Shown here piece by piece: positions 1 through 8,604 of a stretch of 52,507 nt of DNA. The DNA is from Peribacillus alkalitolerans. GTDB lineage: Bacteria; Bacillota; Bacilli; Bacillales; DSM-1321. Under the pieces are notes generated by a model. It was given only the letters and a program-made list of their open reading frames with translations, searched no databases and was not told the origin of the DNA. The position numbers and the translations under genes were made by a program. The stretch lies in NCBI RefSeq assembly GCF_010882125.1, contig NZ_JAAGVZ010000023.1:1-52507 (forward strand), given 5' to 3'. The number at the start of each line of letters is the position of its first letter. The stretch's first letter is position 1.

Positions 1-92
1 CGCCTGGAGCGGAAATCAACCTTTTCGCCTACCATACATATCAAAAATGACAAAAGGTATCGAGAGAGCGTACTCTCGATACCTTTTGTCGA
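1..92. repeat. Hairpin-bearing intergenic repeat, copy 1 (cut by window edge)
   Basis: The first 88 bases match 14830-14917 with only a handful of mismatches. The shared block starts with the tail of the GC-rich dispersed repeat (GGAGCGGAAATCAACC) and ends in a perfect 15-bp inverted repeat (52-66 with 73-87, AAAAGGTATCGAGAG) that could act as a bidirectional terminator. Confidence 0.8.
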
Positions 93-100
93 CAATCTGG

Positions 101-133
101 ATGGAGTGCAATTTTGCACTCCATTTTATTTTG
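101..133 (+). terminator. Hairpin terminator upstream of coiA
   Basis: An 11-bp perfect stem (ATGGAGTGCAA, 101-111, with its complement at 114-124) is followed by a T-rich tract. It probably ends transcription of the gene left of the window. Confidence 0.6.
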
Positions 134-192
134 TTTATTATTGAAGGATTTTCGAATGTGATGTTGAATATGTCCCTTCAGGAGGTGCATGG

Positions 193-1347
193 ATGTTAGT
201 CGCTTTAAATAAACATGGGGTGCCCATATCATTGCCTAAGATATTGTCCGATGAAAAGACAAAAGCACTAAAGCGGGAAGAATTTTTTTGTCCCGGTTGT
301 AAGGAAAAAGTCTTGTTAAAAAGTGGGGCTGTGAAGATTCCGCATTTCGCGCATTTCCGCGATAATATATGTAATGTGGATTCTGAAAACGAATCAAAAG
401 AGCATATAGAAGGAAAGCTGCAAATGTATTCTTGGTTACAACTGCAAGGTTTAAATCCTGTATTAGAAAAATATTTACCTGCCATCTCCCAAAGAGCGGA
501 TGTTTACTTCGAAGATGAGAAGGGGAGGAAATTCGCACTGGAGTTTCAATGCTCATCTCTAGCATTTGACTCTTTAGAAAAGAGAACGACAGCCTATAAA
601 AATTCAGGTATTTCCCCTGTATGGATTTTATCCTCCTCCTGGCTCCTTCAGACATCCCCTCATGAATTTAGAATTTCCCCAATGATTTGGTCGTTTTTTC
701 AATCTTCGTTTTTATTGTTTTATTCTACTACTGAACAATCTTTCTATATTCTCCACGAACTATATCCGTTTACTTCTCAAACCGTTTTTGCCACACTTAC
801 GAAAAAGTCTTCCCACATATTATCTTTCTCTCAACTCATTGATCTGTCATTCCAAACCTCTTCTTTACATATACTCAATTGCTGGAGAAGAAAAAGGAAT
901 AACTGGAAGGAGAATGCCTACCGATATCTAAATCCAAAAAGTGCTTTTTGGCAAGCCCTCTATCGTAGTGGTATAAGAACAGCGACATTGCCTATTGAAA
1001 TTGGTCTGCCTGTTAAAGGTTTGCAGTACATACTAACGCCAGCGGTCGAATGGCAATTTTGGATTTGGTTTGACTGTTTTCGACATAGAAAGCCTGGGGA
1101 ACGAATCACATATGCTTTTATCAACAGTCATTTTGTAAACCGGATTAGGAAAGGAAACATCGTGCCGCGGAAATTTCCACTCATTGAGCCTAATCCTTCA
1201 AAAGCGCTATCAAACTATCTTGAATTACTGGTGATCATTGGTGTCATGAAAAACATGGATGGTAGCTTTGAATGGTGCACCGGTAAACAATCTCCGGAAG
1301 ACGATGCATGGTTGGGGAAGGCATGGAAGCAACTCAATCCAAAATAA
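193..1347 (+). CDS. coiA: CoiA-like competence protein with predicted nuclease fold
   Basis: The CoiA/YjbF family promotes DNA uptake and recombination during competence. The 384-residue product has the family's N-terminal zinc-type motif, C33-P-x-C36, followed by the IPHFAHF segment (49-55). A central restriction-endonuclease-like core follows, with RADVYF near 102 and the E-x-Q signature in ALEFQCS near 116. The ATG at 193 has a good AGGAGG Shine-Dalgarno just upstream. It lies immediately before pepF, as in B. subtilis (yjbF-pepF). The C-terminal half is poorly conserved in the family and I see no motif there. Confidence 0.9.
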   Translation: MLVALNKHGVPISLPKILSDEKTKALKREEFFCPGCKEKVLLKSGAVKIPHFAHFRDNICNVDSENESKEHIEGKLQMYSWLQLQGLNPVLEKYLPAISQRADVYFEDEKGRKFALEFQCSSLAFDSLEKRTTAYKNSGISPVWILSSSWLLQTSPHEFRISPMIWSFFQSSFLLFYSTTEQSFYILHELYPFTSQTVFATLTKKSSHILSFSQLIDLSFQTSSLHILNCWRRKRNNWKENAYRYLNPKSAFWQALYRSGIRTATLPIEIGLPVKGLQYILTPAVEWQFWIWFDCFRHRKPGERITYAFINSHFVNRIRKGNIVPRKFPLIEPNPSKALSNYLELLVIIGVMKNMDGSFEWCTGKQSPEDDAWLGKAWKQLNPK

Positions 1348-1444
1348 TTAAGGAAACCGAAAGATAAAAAAGCAGGATTTTTTTTCAAAAAGAAGAAATA
1401 GTAGTAAATGGAGTATATTTTTTTATGGAGATTGGAGGAAAATC

Positions 1445-3259
1445 ATGGCACAAGAAACTGCTGTAAAAACTTTGCCATCTAGAAAAGACATTGCTGTCGA
1501 AGATACCTGGAGACTAGAGGATATCTTTGCATCCGATGAAAACTGGGAACAGGAGTTAAAGGAATTAAAGGAAGAAATCAAGAAAGCTGGTTCCTTTAAG
1601 GATACACTTGGGGATAGTGCAGACACGCTATACTCTGCACTTCAATTCCAAGATGCACTGACTGAAAGATTAGGTAAGCTTTATGCTTATTCACATATGA
1701 GATATGATCAAGATACAACGAACTCACTTTATCAAGGTATGGATGACCGCGCAAAAACACTTTATACACAAGCAGCAAGCGCCTTATCATACATAGTTCC
1801 TGAAGTTCTAAGTGTTGATGAAAGCAAAATTGAACAATTCCTGAACGAAAAGGAAGAACTTAAGCTTTATAAGCATGCATTGGATGAAATTAACCTGCAA
1901 AGACCGCACGTGCTTTCAGCCGAAGCAGAGGCACTTTTGGCCCAGGCCTCCGAGGTAATGAGTGCATCAAGCAATACTTTCGGTATGTTGAATAATGCTG
2001 ATTTGGAATTCCCATCTATCAAAGGTGAGGACGGAGAGGAAGTACAGATCACACATGGGCGTTATATTCGATTCCTTGAAAGCGAAAATCGCCAAGTACG
2101 CGAAGATGCGTTCAAAGCGGTTTACGCTACGTATGGCAAATATCAAAATACATTTTCGAGCACATTGTCCGGCACGGTGAAAAAGGATAATTTCAATGCT
2201 AAAGTCCGTAACTACGAATCTGCACGCCATGCTGCATTAAGCAACAATAATATCCCAGAATCCGTATATGAAAATTTAGTCAACACGGTAAATGAAAATC
2301 TTCATTTGCTTCACAAATATGTGGATTTACGCAAAAAGGTACTAGGGCTGGATGATTTACATATGTATGACTTGTTCACCCCACTTGTGAAAGAAGTAAA
2401 AATGGAAGTGTCCTACGAAGAAGCGAAGGACTATATCCTAAAGGGTCTTGCTCCTCTTGGTGAAGATTACGCAAACGTGTTAAAAGAGGGATTTGAGAAC
2501 CGTTGGGTGGATGTTCATGAAAATAAAGGGAAGCGTAGCGGAGCATACTCCTCTGGATCATATGGGACTAATCCATATATCTTGATGAACTGGCAAGACA
2601 ACGTGAACAACCTATTCACTCTTGCGCACGAATTCGGTCATTCTGTTCACAGCTATTACACACGTAAGACTCAACCTTATCCGTATGGAAACTACTCAAT
2701 TTTCGTGGCAGAGGTTGCATCAACATGTAACGAAAACTTGTTGAACGATTATCTATTAAAGACTATCGATGATGAGAAAAAGCGCTTGTACTTACTGAAC
2801 CATTACCTAGAAGGTTTCCGCGGAACAGTATTCCGTCAAACGATGTTTGCTGAATTCGAGCATTTGATTCACAAAAAGGCTCAAGAAGGTGAAGCATTAA
2901 CAGCTGAGCTATTGACTAAAGAATACTACGCATTGAATAAGAAGTACTTCGGTGAAGAAATCACTATCGATGAAGAAATCGGTCTAGAGTGGGCAAGAAT
3001 TCCTCACTTCTATTACAACTATTATGTATACCAATATGCTACTGGCTTCAGTGCAGCAACTGCCTTAAGCAAACAAATACTAGAAGAAGGCCAACCAGCA
3101 GTTGACCGCTACTTGGAATTCTTAAAAGCGGGAAGCTCTGATTATCCGATCGAAGTATTGAAAAAAGCAGGTGTCGATATGACAACTGCAGATCCAATCC
3201 GCGAAGCCTTGAAAGTTTTCGAAGAAAAGCTAGCTGAGATGGAAGAGTTACTAAAATAA
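1445..3259 (+). CDS. pepF: Oligoendopeptidase F (M3B zinc peptidase)
   Basis: PepF is a cytoplasmic zinc peptidase that cleaves oligopeptides. The 604-residue product has the full family length. The HExxH zinc motif HEFGH lies at residues 395-399 in LAHEFGHSVHSYY, and the third zinc ligand is probably E423 in FVAEVAST. The start ATG is preceded by GGAGGAAAATC. The gene is followed by a strong terminator, so coiA and pepF may be read together but nothing downstream is. In B. subtilis, PepF overproduction affects sporulation through peptide signals; that role here is inference. Confidence 0.96.
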   Translation: MAQETAVKTLPSRKDIAVEDTWRLEDIFASDENWEQELKELKEEIKKAGSFKDTLGDSADTLYSALQFQDALTERLGKLYAYSHMRYDQDTTNSLYQGMDDRAKTLYTQAASALSYIVPEVLSVDESKIEQFLNEKEELKLYKHALDEINLQRPHVLSAEAEALLAQASEVMSASSNTFGMLNNADLEFPSIKGEDGEEVQITHGRYIRFLESENRQVREDAFKAVYATYGKYQNTFSSTLSGTVKKDNFNAKVRNYESARHAALSNNNIPESVYENLVNTVNENLHLLHKYVDLRKKVLGLDDLHMYDLFTPLVKEVKMEVSYEEAKDYILKGLAPLGEDYANVLKEGFENRWVDVHENKGKRSGAYSSGSYGTNPYILMNWQDNVNNLFTLAHEFGHSVHSYYTRKTQPYPYGNYSIFVAEVASTCNENLLNDYLLKTIDDEKKRLYLLNHYLEGFRGTVFRQTMFAEFEHLIHKKAQEGEALTAELLTKEYYALNKKYFGEEITIDEEIGLEWARIPHFYYNYYVYQYATGFSAATALSKQILEEGQPAVDRYLEFLKAGSSDYPIEVLKKAGVDMTTADPIREALKVFEEKLAEMEELLK

Positions 3260-3265
3260 TCATCG

Positions 3266-3296
3266 ACGGCCAAGTGCTTGAGCACTTGGCCGTTTT
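3266..3296 (+). terminator. Terminator of pepF
   Basis: A 12-13 bp perfect stem (ACGGCCAAGTGCT and complement, loop TG) is followed by TTTT, seven bases after the pepF stop. Confidence 0.9.
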
Positions 3297-3378
3297 ATGA
3301 TTTTTGAGGATAGACGAATTTGTTCTGTTGATTTGAGAGAGGGGGTTGGTTTCGTATTCTTAAAATATTATCTACCAT

Positions 3379-3552
3379 TTAAAATCCCTTAAATCTTTTC
3401 CGGTCATTGATAACGAGTATTAAAAGTAAGATGCTGAAAAATAGTAGAGGTGCACTGATAAGGATAGGGAATAGGTTCATTAATGCGAGGATGTGTAATA
3501 AAAATGAGGCTAGGATAAGGCAAGGGATGATCCATATAAGATAGGTTTTCAT
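3379..3552 (-). CDS. Small two-helix membrane protein, 57 residues
   Basis: An open frame starts with MKTYLIWIIPCL and ends NDRKRFKGF at a TAA at 3379. An excellent AGGAGGAAATT Shine-Dalgarno precedes the ATG at 3552. The product is almost wholly hydrophobic: two predicted membrane helices (about 4-22 and 28-48) and a short basic tail that should face the cytoplasm. I do not recognise the family. The Shine-Dalgarno and the length of hydrophobic reading frame make a real gene likely. Confidence 0.65.
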   Translation of the reverse strand: MKTYLIWIIPCLILASFLLHILALMNLFPILISAPLLFFSILLLILVINDRKRFKGF

Positions 3553-3770
3553 AATTTCCTCCTATGTAAAGTTGTCATTGTTATTATTTTTATTGAGGGT
3601 TGTCTCGCAATATTCTAAGAATTTGACAATATTGTGAAATAACTAACAAACGAATTGAAAAGGATATGTTTCCTTGTTATAGTAGGGGTGTGAAGTTAAT
3701 CACTAACAAACATATACCCCTTTGTTTGACCGTGAAAAACTCTCCCATCCCCTTTGTTCGTATATATAGC

Positions 3771-3802
3771 AAAAAACCCTGCCCATCCCTGCAGGGTTTT
3801 TT
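3771..3802 (-). terminator. Terminator downstream of spxH
   Basis: The inverted repeat AACCCTGC / GCAGGGTT is flanked by A- and T-runs, so it can work in both directions. On the minus strand it sits directly after the spxH stop codon. The remaining bases 3553-3770 show no clear gene. Confidence 0.75.
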
Positions 3803-3804
3803 CA

Positions 3805-4707
3805 TTATTTACATTCAGATCTATCTCTTCCGATGTATTTCCAGAAGGTACCGTACTTAACTGGCATTTTTTCTACTTTTTGTTGTAGGATTAGTTTTTT
3901 CATTTCCCGTTCCACGTCTGAATCCTTCATGTTGTATACGACAGCGATTTCTTTTGTAGCAACAAGTCCAAAGTAATGAATGAATGTTTCGATGGGTGGC
4001 AGTTCGGCAGGAGGAGGGAGTTCTCCGAGCATTTCCTCCAAAATGGTAACGTACACTTCATATAGGTAAGCACCTGATACTTTGATGCCTTCTTCTTCAA
4101 TATTTTGATTAAAAAATACGACTGTTGGACTTTCTGTGACTTCCATTTCAATAGAAATTTTTAAGTCACATTGGAAAGCCTTTGCTGCGGCTTCTGATGT
4201 GATATCGTTCATAAATTCTTCTACATCCAGACCAATACTACGGGCACAATCAGTCAGTACGTTCATATCGGAAATATTTTGTTTTTCCAAGAACAGTAGC
4301 TCTCGTAATTTACGAAGGAATTTGGTGCCAACTCTTCTTCCTTGTAACTCAGCAGCCTTTATGGCAATCGATATGTTATAAGGTGATGAGATAGGGTTTT
4401 GAAACCAAAGGCTTCCATCACATGACATGCCAGTACGACTTGCTGTCCGTTCCCATACTTGGGCCATGGTTTCGGATACTTTACTGCAAAAATTCAAATC
4501 AGTTAATTTTCCTGTAAGGATATGTTTGATACTAAAGAATTGACCGTATTCCACAAGGAGTTTCTTCAGGTTTGGTTCCATTGCCCAGCATTCAGGACAT
4601 AATGGATCAATGAATACATATATTTCAACCGGCTTTTTTCCGGTCCCCACACAATGCTGTGAATTAAACCATTCAGAAATCTTGAAAACGGGCTTTTGAG
4701 AACTCAA
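3805..4707 (-). CDS. spxH: ClpXP adaptor SpxH (YjbH), DsbA/thioredoxin-fold
   Basis: SpxH binds the stress regulator Spx and hands it to ClpXP for degradation. The motif IDPLCPECWAMEP (CPEC at 37-40 in this numbering) is the family's redox/zinc site. I chose a TTG start at 4707: AAAGGAG lies 7 bases upstream, and the resulting 300 residues match the roughly 299 of B. subtilis YjbH. The longer frame back to 4797 starts at another TTG without a Shine-Dalgarno and adds 30 residues with no family match; the ATG at 4713 is almost on top of the Shine-Dalgarno. It is co-transcribed with yjbI upstream, as in B. subtilis. Confidence 0.93.
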   Translation of the reverse strand: MSSQKPVFKISEWFNSQHCVGTGKKPVEIYVFIDPLCPECWAMEPNLKKLLVEYGQFFSIKHILTGKLTDLNFCSKVSETMAQVWERTASRTGMSCDGSLWFQNPISSPYNISIAIKAAELQGRRVGTKFLRKLRELLFLEKQNISDMNVLTDCARSIGLDVEEFMNDITSEAAAKAFQCDLKISIEMEVTESPTVVFFNQNIEEEGIKVSGAYLYEVYVTILEEMLGELPPPAELPPIETFIHYFGLVATKEIAVVYNMKDSDVEREMKKLILQQKVEKMPVKYGTFWKYIGRDRSECK

Positions 4708-4793
4708 CTGCATTCTCCTTTCGCGGTTAATAAGATCATTAACCAGTGATTTACATGATGTCATTTGACCATTAACTAATTTTTGCCTGGTTT

Positions 4794-5177
4794 TCAATTT
4801 TCGGGTGTATTAATCATATGATTTGCGGTTAACTCCAATCGTTGGTAGAAAAACTCGCGTATTGGACCGGAAAGCCCAACCTCATCCATTGCTTCCCGCA
4901 TACATGCGAGCCATGCTTCTGCTCTTTTTGGAGTCACTTCAAATGGCATGTGGCGAGCTCTTAACATAGGATGTCCATGTTCGTCGGTATATAGTGATGG
5001 CCCACCTAAATACTGGGTCATAAATTGCTTTTGTTTTCTTGCAGTCTCTGACAAATCGTCTGGAAAGATGGGCTTTAGAACAGAATTATTGCTAACCTTT
5101 TCGTAAAATAGTTCAATTAGTTCATACAGTTTGTCCTCACCAATTGCTTCAAAAGGGGTGGTGGATCGTTCACTCAT
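4794..5177 (-). CDS. yjbI: Group II truncated hemoglobin YjbI
   Basis: This is a small heme protein of the trHbO type, 127 residues from the chosen ATG at 5177 (AAAGGAG, 9 bases upstream). The open frame extends upstream to 5258 without a Shine-Dalgarno. The haem-ligating proximal histidine is H76 in RARHMPFEVTPKRA, and the B10 tyrosine is in IELFYEKV. In B. subtilis the yjbI-yjbH pair responds to oxidative and disulfide stress, and YjbI has been linked to protection of surface proteins. The link to spxH here is by operon position. Confidence 0.93.
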   Translation of the reverse strand: MSERSTTPFEAIGEDKLYELIELFYEKVSNNSVLKPIFPDDLSETARKQKQFMTQYLGGPSLYTDEHGHPMLRARHMPFEVTPKRAEAWLACMREAMDEVGLSGPIREFFYQRLELTANHMINTPEN

Positions 5178-5229
5178 AAATAATTCTCCTTTAAAGTAAG
5201 AAAAAAGTTGTCTTTCCATTTCTTCATTT

Positions 5230-5258
5230 ATTTTATCAACTGATGGCAAATATCTCAA
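5230..5258 (-). promoter_or_regulatory. Sigma-A promoter of yjbI-spxH
   Basis: On the minus strand TTGAGA (5253-5258) and TAAAAT (5230-5235) are spaced by exactly 17 bases, about 50 bases ahead of the yjbI start. Confidence 0.65.
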
Positions 5259-5295
5259 ACATCTAGCTCGGGCCTGTTAAAGAGTCGTTTTCCAC

Positions 5296-5328
5296 AAAAA
5301 AACATCCATCCAAAGGGAGGGACGTTTT
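5296..5328 (-). terminator. Terminator of yjbK-yjbJ
   Basis: On the minus strand an imperfect 11-bp stem (AACGTCCCTCC with GGATGGATGTT) is followed by seven Ts. It begins at the yjbJ stop codon. Confidence 0.75.
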
Positions 5329-6022
5329 AACCAAGATAGGATTTCATGATTTTTTTCACGTAATTTTGTGTTTCTCTAAATGGTGGGATACCGTTGTATT
5401 TATCAACGTTTCCAGGACCAGCATTATAAGCGGCTAATGCCAATTCGGTATTGCCATCATATTTATCCAGCATCTGTCTTAAGTACTTACTGCCACCCAT
5501 GATATTTTCGAGCGGATCGAATACGTTTTTAACACCTAGCCATTTAGCAGTGGAGGGCATTAATTGCATAAGGCCCGATGCACCCGCGTGGCTTTGAGCG
5601 TTTGGATTGAAACTCGATTCATGTTGAATGACGGATTGAATTAATTTTACCGGCAAATTAAATCGTTCAGCGGCTAATTCTATGACATCATGGAAACCCA
5701 TTGATGATACAGAGTCCACTTTTTCAGATACTTTTTCAAAAGTTTCTGAAATGATGGGTGAGAAAGAAGAACTTGCTTGTAATGGTAGCATTGATGCAAA
5801 AGAAAGCAGGTTATCTTTATTTTCCTCCACCATTTCAAGGATATTATCAACACTTCCAAGAGATGAAAGATTCGGATTAGTATTCGACTCTTCATTTATG
5901 AACTGCGAGAGCAGCTGCTGGAACATATCGTTTTGACCATTTCTAGAAGTATTATCGGAAGTACGGTCTAAGTTATTAAGTGCTTGTACTTCAAATAAAG
6001 CCTTTAATTCATCTATTTTCAC
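5327..6022 (-). CDS. yjbJ: Lytic transglycosylase, SLT domain (YjbJ-like)
   Basis: The product is a peptidoglycan-cleaving transglycosylase. The C-terminal ~110 residues are a Slt70-type lysozyme fold: the catalytic glutamate is E135 in QHESSFNP, followed by GASGLMQLMPSTA and AAYNAGPGNVDKY. The first ~100 residues are polar and Q/N/S-rich with no signal peptide visible. The GTG at 6022 is chosen because GAGGTG lies 6 bases upstream; the open frame continues to 6124 inside yjbK. It lies 10 bases after yjbK and forms an operon with it. Confidence 0.88.
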   Translation of the reverse strand: MKIDELKALFEVQALNNLDRTSDNTSRNGQNDMFQQLLSQFINEESNTNPNLSSLGSVDNILEMVEENKDNLLSFASMLPLQASSSFSPIISETFEKVSEKVDSVSSMGFHDVIELAAERFNLPVKLIQSVIQHESSFNPNAQSHAGASGLMQLMPSTAKWLGVKNVFDPLENIMGGSKYLRQMLDKYDGNTELALAAYNAGPGNVDKYNGIPPFRETQNYVKKIMKSYLG

Positions 6023-6032
6023 TATCTTCACC

Positions 6033-6635
6033 TCATATAAGGTTACTCTTTTTTTGGAGTAGCTTCTGATTATAGAATCGCTTAATTTTATTTTCGGTTT
6101 TACGGACCGGAATGTGAAGCTCATTTAGTAAATTGTAAAATATCTCCTTGCCAGCTTCGAAGTTTTGTACTTCATATTCTATCTCGAAATCTTCTGTTGA
6201 AAGATAGGAACTATGGTCGAATACAAGAAGGCCACCTTCATAGGGGATCTCCACTCGTGAAGTGGTCAAAGATCCAAAATGGTGAAGTCCTTCTATTCCA
6301 TCAATGATTGATTGGACGGTCGATTTAACCTCCCCAACAGGAAAAGCATTGTTTTCAATAAATGCTTTAGCCATTGATTCATCTAAGTCTTGGTTCGTTT
6401 CAAGCAAACCTACTTCGGCTGGTTGCTTCAATGTCATTTCCCATTTGCCTTTTTTCTCACGTAAACGTAAAGCACTTCCAGCATCCTTTAAGGCAAAACC
6501 TTCCGTATCAAAATAATGATTCGTTTGACTAATGAATGATGCTTCTTTGATATGAAAAAAATCGCATAAGCGACGGAACTCTTCATTTGTAAGCAGGTTC
6601 TTGAATTCGATTTCCAGATGGGTAGACAGGACCAT
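6033..6635 (-). CDS. yjbK: CYTH-domain protein YjbK
   Basis: CYTH (triphosphate tunnel metalloenzyme) proteins act on triphosphorylated substrates. The N-terminal ExExK signature is EIEFKN (8-13), with further charged strands (ALRLREKKGKWEMTLKQP, EIEYEV) that line the tunnel. The length of 200 residues is close to the family's usual 190. It is divergent from yjbL and upstream of yjbJ in the same order as B. subtilis. The physiological substrate is not known to me. Confidence 0.9.
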   Translation of the reverse strand: MVLSTHLEIEFKNLLTNEEFRRLCDFFHIKEASFISQTNHYFDTEGFALKDAGSALRLREKKGKWEMTLKQPAEVGLLETNQDLDESMAKAFIENNAFPVGEVKSTVQSIIDGIEGLHHFGSLTTSRVEIPYEGGLLVFDHSSYLSTEDFEIEYEVQNFEAGKEIFYNLLNELHIPVRKTENKIKRFYNQKLLQKKSNLI

Positions 6636-6763
6636 TCATTCCTTTCGTACAGCTTTTCTAAGGATAATCATACTTGATTCTTAGGAAAGAAGTAAGTCTT
6701 ATGGTAAAATATAAGAGTCTTTTTGAGAACAAAAAATGAACGGGTAGTGCAGGAGGAACAGTC

Positions 6764-7129
6764 ATGAGAAAGAAAATTACAATTGAAGATGCAAAAATAT
6801 CTGATCAACAAGTGCAGTTGCATTGCGGTAAGAATGTTGTTTTAAATAATGCGGTGGCAAGAGAACAAATGTTGGTGGATTCGGATAACCTAGCATTCAT
6901 TTATATCATAGAAGAAAATGAAGAGTATCAGTACATAGAGCTTACGAAATGTATTTGGGAAGAGCTTAAAGTAGGCTTAGAACAAAATTTACCTGTTTAT
7001 CTGTATGGTGAAGGAAATTTAGAATTGACCAATTTTCAAGATGAATTGAAATACTTGATTGATAATATTGAAGGCAATAGCAACTATGGGGAAGAAATGG
7101 TTGCCGAAGTTGAGAGAATCTTCAAGTAA
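6764..7129 (+). CDS. yjbL: UPF0738 protein YjbL
   Basis: This is an acidic cytoplasmic protein of 121 residues, without membrane segments or catalytic motifs. It has the length and position of B. subtilis YjbL, between yjbK and the small alarmone synthetase gene. GGAGGAACAGTC precedes the ATG. An extended -10-like element (TGGTAAAAT, 6702-6710) lies about 55 bases upstream and may start the yjbL-relQ-nadK-yjbO operon. The function is unknown. Confidence 0.85.
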   Translation: MRKKITIEDAKISDQQVQLHCGKNVVLNNAVAREQMLVDSDNLAFIYIIEENEEYQYIELTKCIWEELKVGLEQNLPVYLYGEGNLELTNFQDELKYLIDNIEGNSNYGEEMVAEVERIFK

Positions 7130-7151
7130 GTCTTGTTAAGGTGGTGGGATT

Positions 7152-7781
7152 GTGAAGCATTGGGATGATTTTTTAGCTCCTTATAAACAAGCGGTCGAGG
7201 AGCTTAAGGTTAAATTAAAAGGGATGAGAAATCAATTTGAGCGAGAGGGAATACATTCACCGATTGAATTTGTGACAGGTCGGGTAAAGCCTATCGCTAG
7301 TATTCTGGATAAAGCCAATAGCAAAGGCATTCCATTGAATAAGCTAGAACATGAAATGCAGGACATTGCTGGCCTGAGGATGATGTGTCAGTTTGTGGAT
7401 GACATTAGAGTGGTAGTAGAGATTTTACGAAAGCGAAATGACCTTGAAATCGTGGAGGAACGAAATTATATTTCTCATAAAAAAGTGAGCGGTTACAGGT
7501 CGTACCATGTGGTGATTAGGTACCCGGTCCAAACGATTCATGGTGAAAAGAAAATCTTAATTGAAATCCAAATTCGTACACTTGCTATGAATTTTTGGGC
7601 GACCATTGAGCATTCTTTGAATTATAAATATAAAGGTCAATTTCCGGAGGATATCCGAGACAGGCTGCAACGGGCGGCAGAAGCAGCCTTCAGACTAGAT
7701 GAAGAAATGTCACAAATTCGCTTGGAGATACAAGAGGCACAACGTGTGTTTTCAAGGAAAAAGGAATCGCAAGAAGGCTAA
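7152..7781 (+). CDS. relQ: Small alarmone synthetase, GTP pyrophosphokinase (RelQ/YjbM)
   Basis: The enzyme transfers pyrophosphate from ATP to GDP/GTP to make (p)ppGpp. The 209-residue product is a stand-alone synthetase domain without hydrolase or TGS regions. Motifs seen: RVKPIASILDKA (G-loop region), IAGLRMMCQFVDDI, NYISHKKVSGYRSYH, and EIQIRTLAMNFWATIEHSL. The start is GTG at 7152 with AAGGTGG upstream. It sits between yjbL and NAD kinase with gaps of about 25 bases, so the four genes form one operon. Confidence 0.95.
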   Translation: MKHWDDFLAPYKQAVEELKVKLKGMRNQFEREGIHSPIEFVTGRVKPIASILDKANSKGIPLNKLEHEMQDIAGLRMMCQFVDDIRVVVEILRKRNDLEIVEERNYISHKKVSGYRSYHVVIRYPVQTIHGEKKILIEIQIRTLAMNFWATIEHSLNYKYKGQFPEDIRDRLQRAAEAAFRLDEEMSQIRLEIQEAQRVFSRKKESQEG

Positions 7782-7805
7782 AATAATGGATGGAGGAGGG
7801 AAGTC

Positions 7806-8603
7806 ATGAAGTTTGCTATAACCTCAAAAGGTGATCAAAAGTCGAATACATTAATGCATAAAATGAAATCGTATCTGATCGATTTCCAATTGGAATATGA
7901 TGAAGAACAGCCAGATATCGTAATCTCAGTTGGTGGAGATGGTACGTTATTGTATGCGTTTCACCGTTATAGAAGTAGACTGGATAAAACAGCTTTTGTT
8001 GGGGTACATACAGGACATCTTGGATTTTATGCCGATTGGACTCCTGATGAAATTGAGAAGTTGGTTATTGCAATTGCAAAAACACCGTATCAAATTATTG
8101 AATACCCCCTACTTGAGGTCATTGTCCGCTTCTCAAACGGCACGCGTGAGAAAAAATATTTGGCTTTGAATGAGTCTACAGTAAAAAGTGTCGAAGGTAC
8201 ACTGGTTATGGATGTAGAAATCAAGGGGCAGCATTTCGAGACTTTCCGTGGAGATGGATTGTGCGTATCGACTCCATCAGGAAGTACGGCGTATAACAAA
8301 GCTCTAGGTGGGGCGATTCTCCATCCTTCCATTAATGCGATTCAGTTAGCTGAAATGGCATCCATCAACAATCGCGTATTTAGAACGGTAGGCTCCCCAT
8401 TGATTTTGCCGAGTCACCATACGTGTATGCTGAAGGCGGTTAAACAGGTCGATTTTATAGTTACAGTCGATCATTTGCAAATTCTTCATAAAGAAGTGAA
8501 ATCCATTCAGTTTAGAGTAGCAGATGAGAGAGTGCGTTTTGCACGATTCAGGCCATTCCCATTCTGGAAGAGAGTACACGATTCATTTATTTCGGAAGGT
8601 TAA
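7806..8603 (+). CDS. nadK: NAD kinase
   Basis: The enzyme phosphorylates NAD to NADP. The diagnostic GGDGT lies at 43-47 in [10 protein letters not shown]. It is followed by the NE motif (ALNEST) and the [16 protein letters not shown] nucleotide-binding segment. At 265 residues it matches the Bacillus PpnKA/NadF type. The start has GGAGGGAAGTC. The stop is one base before the yjbO start, which implies translational coupling. Confidence 0.96.
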   Translation: MKFAITSKGDQKSNTLMHKMKSYLIDFQLEYDEEQPDIVISVGGDGTLLYAFHRYRSRLDKTAFVGVHTGHLGFYADWTPDEIEKLVIAIAKTPYQIIEYPLLEVIVRFSNGTREKKYLALNESTVKSVEGTLVMDVEIKGQHFETFRGDGLCVSTPSGSTAYNKALGGAILHPSINAIQLAEMASINNRVFRTVGSPLILPSHHTCMLKAVKQVDFIVTVDHLQILHKEVKSIQFRVADERVRFARFRPFPFWKRVHDSFISEG

Positions 8604-8604
8604 T

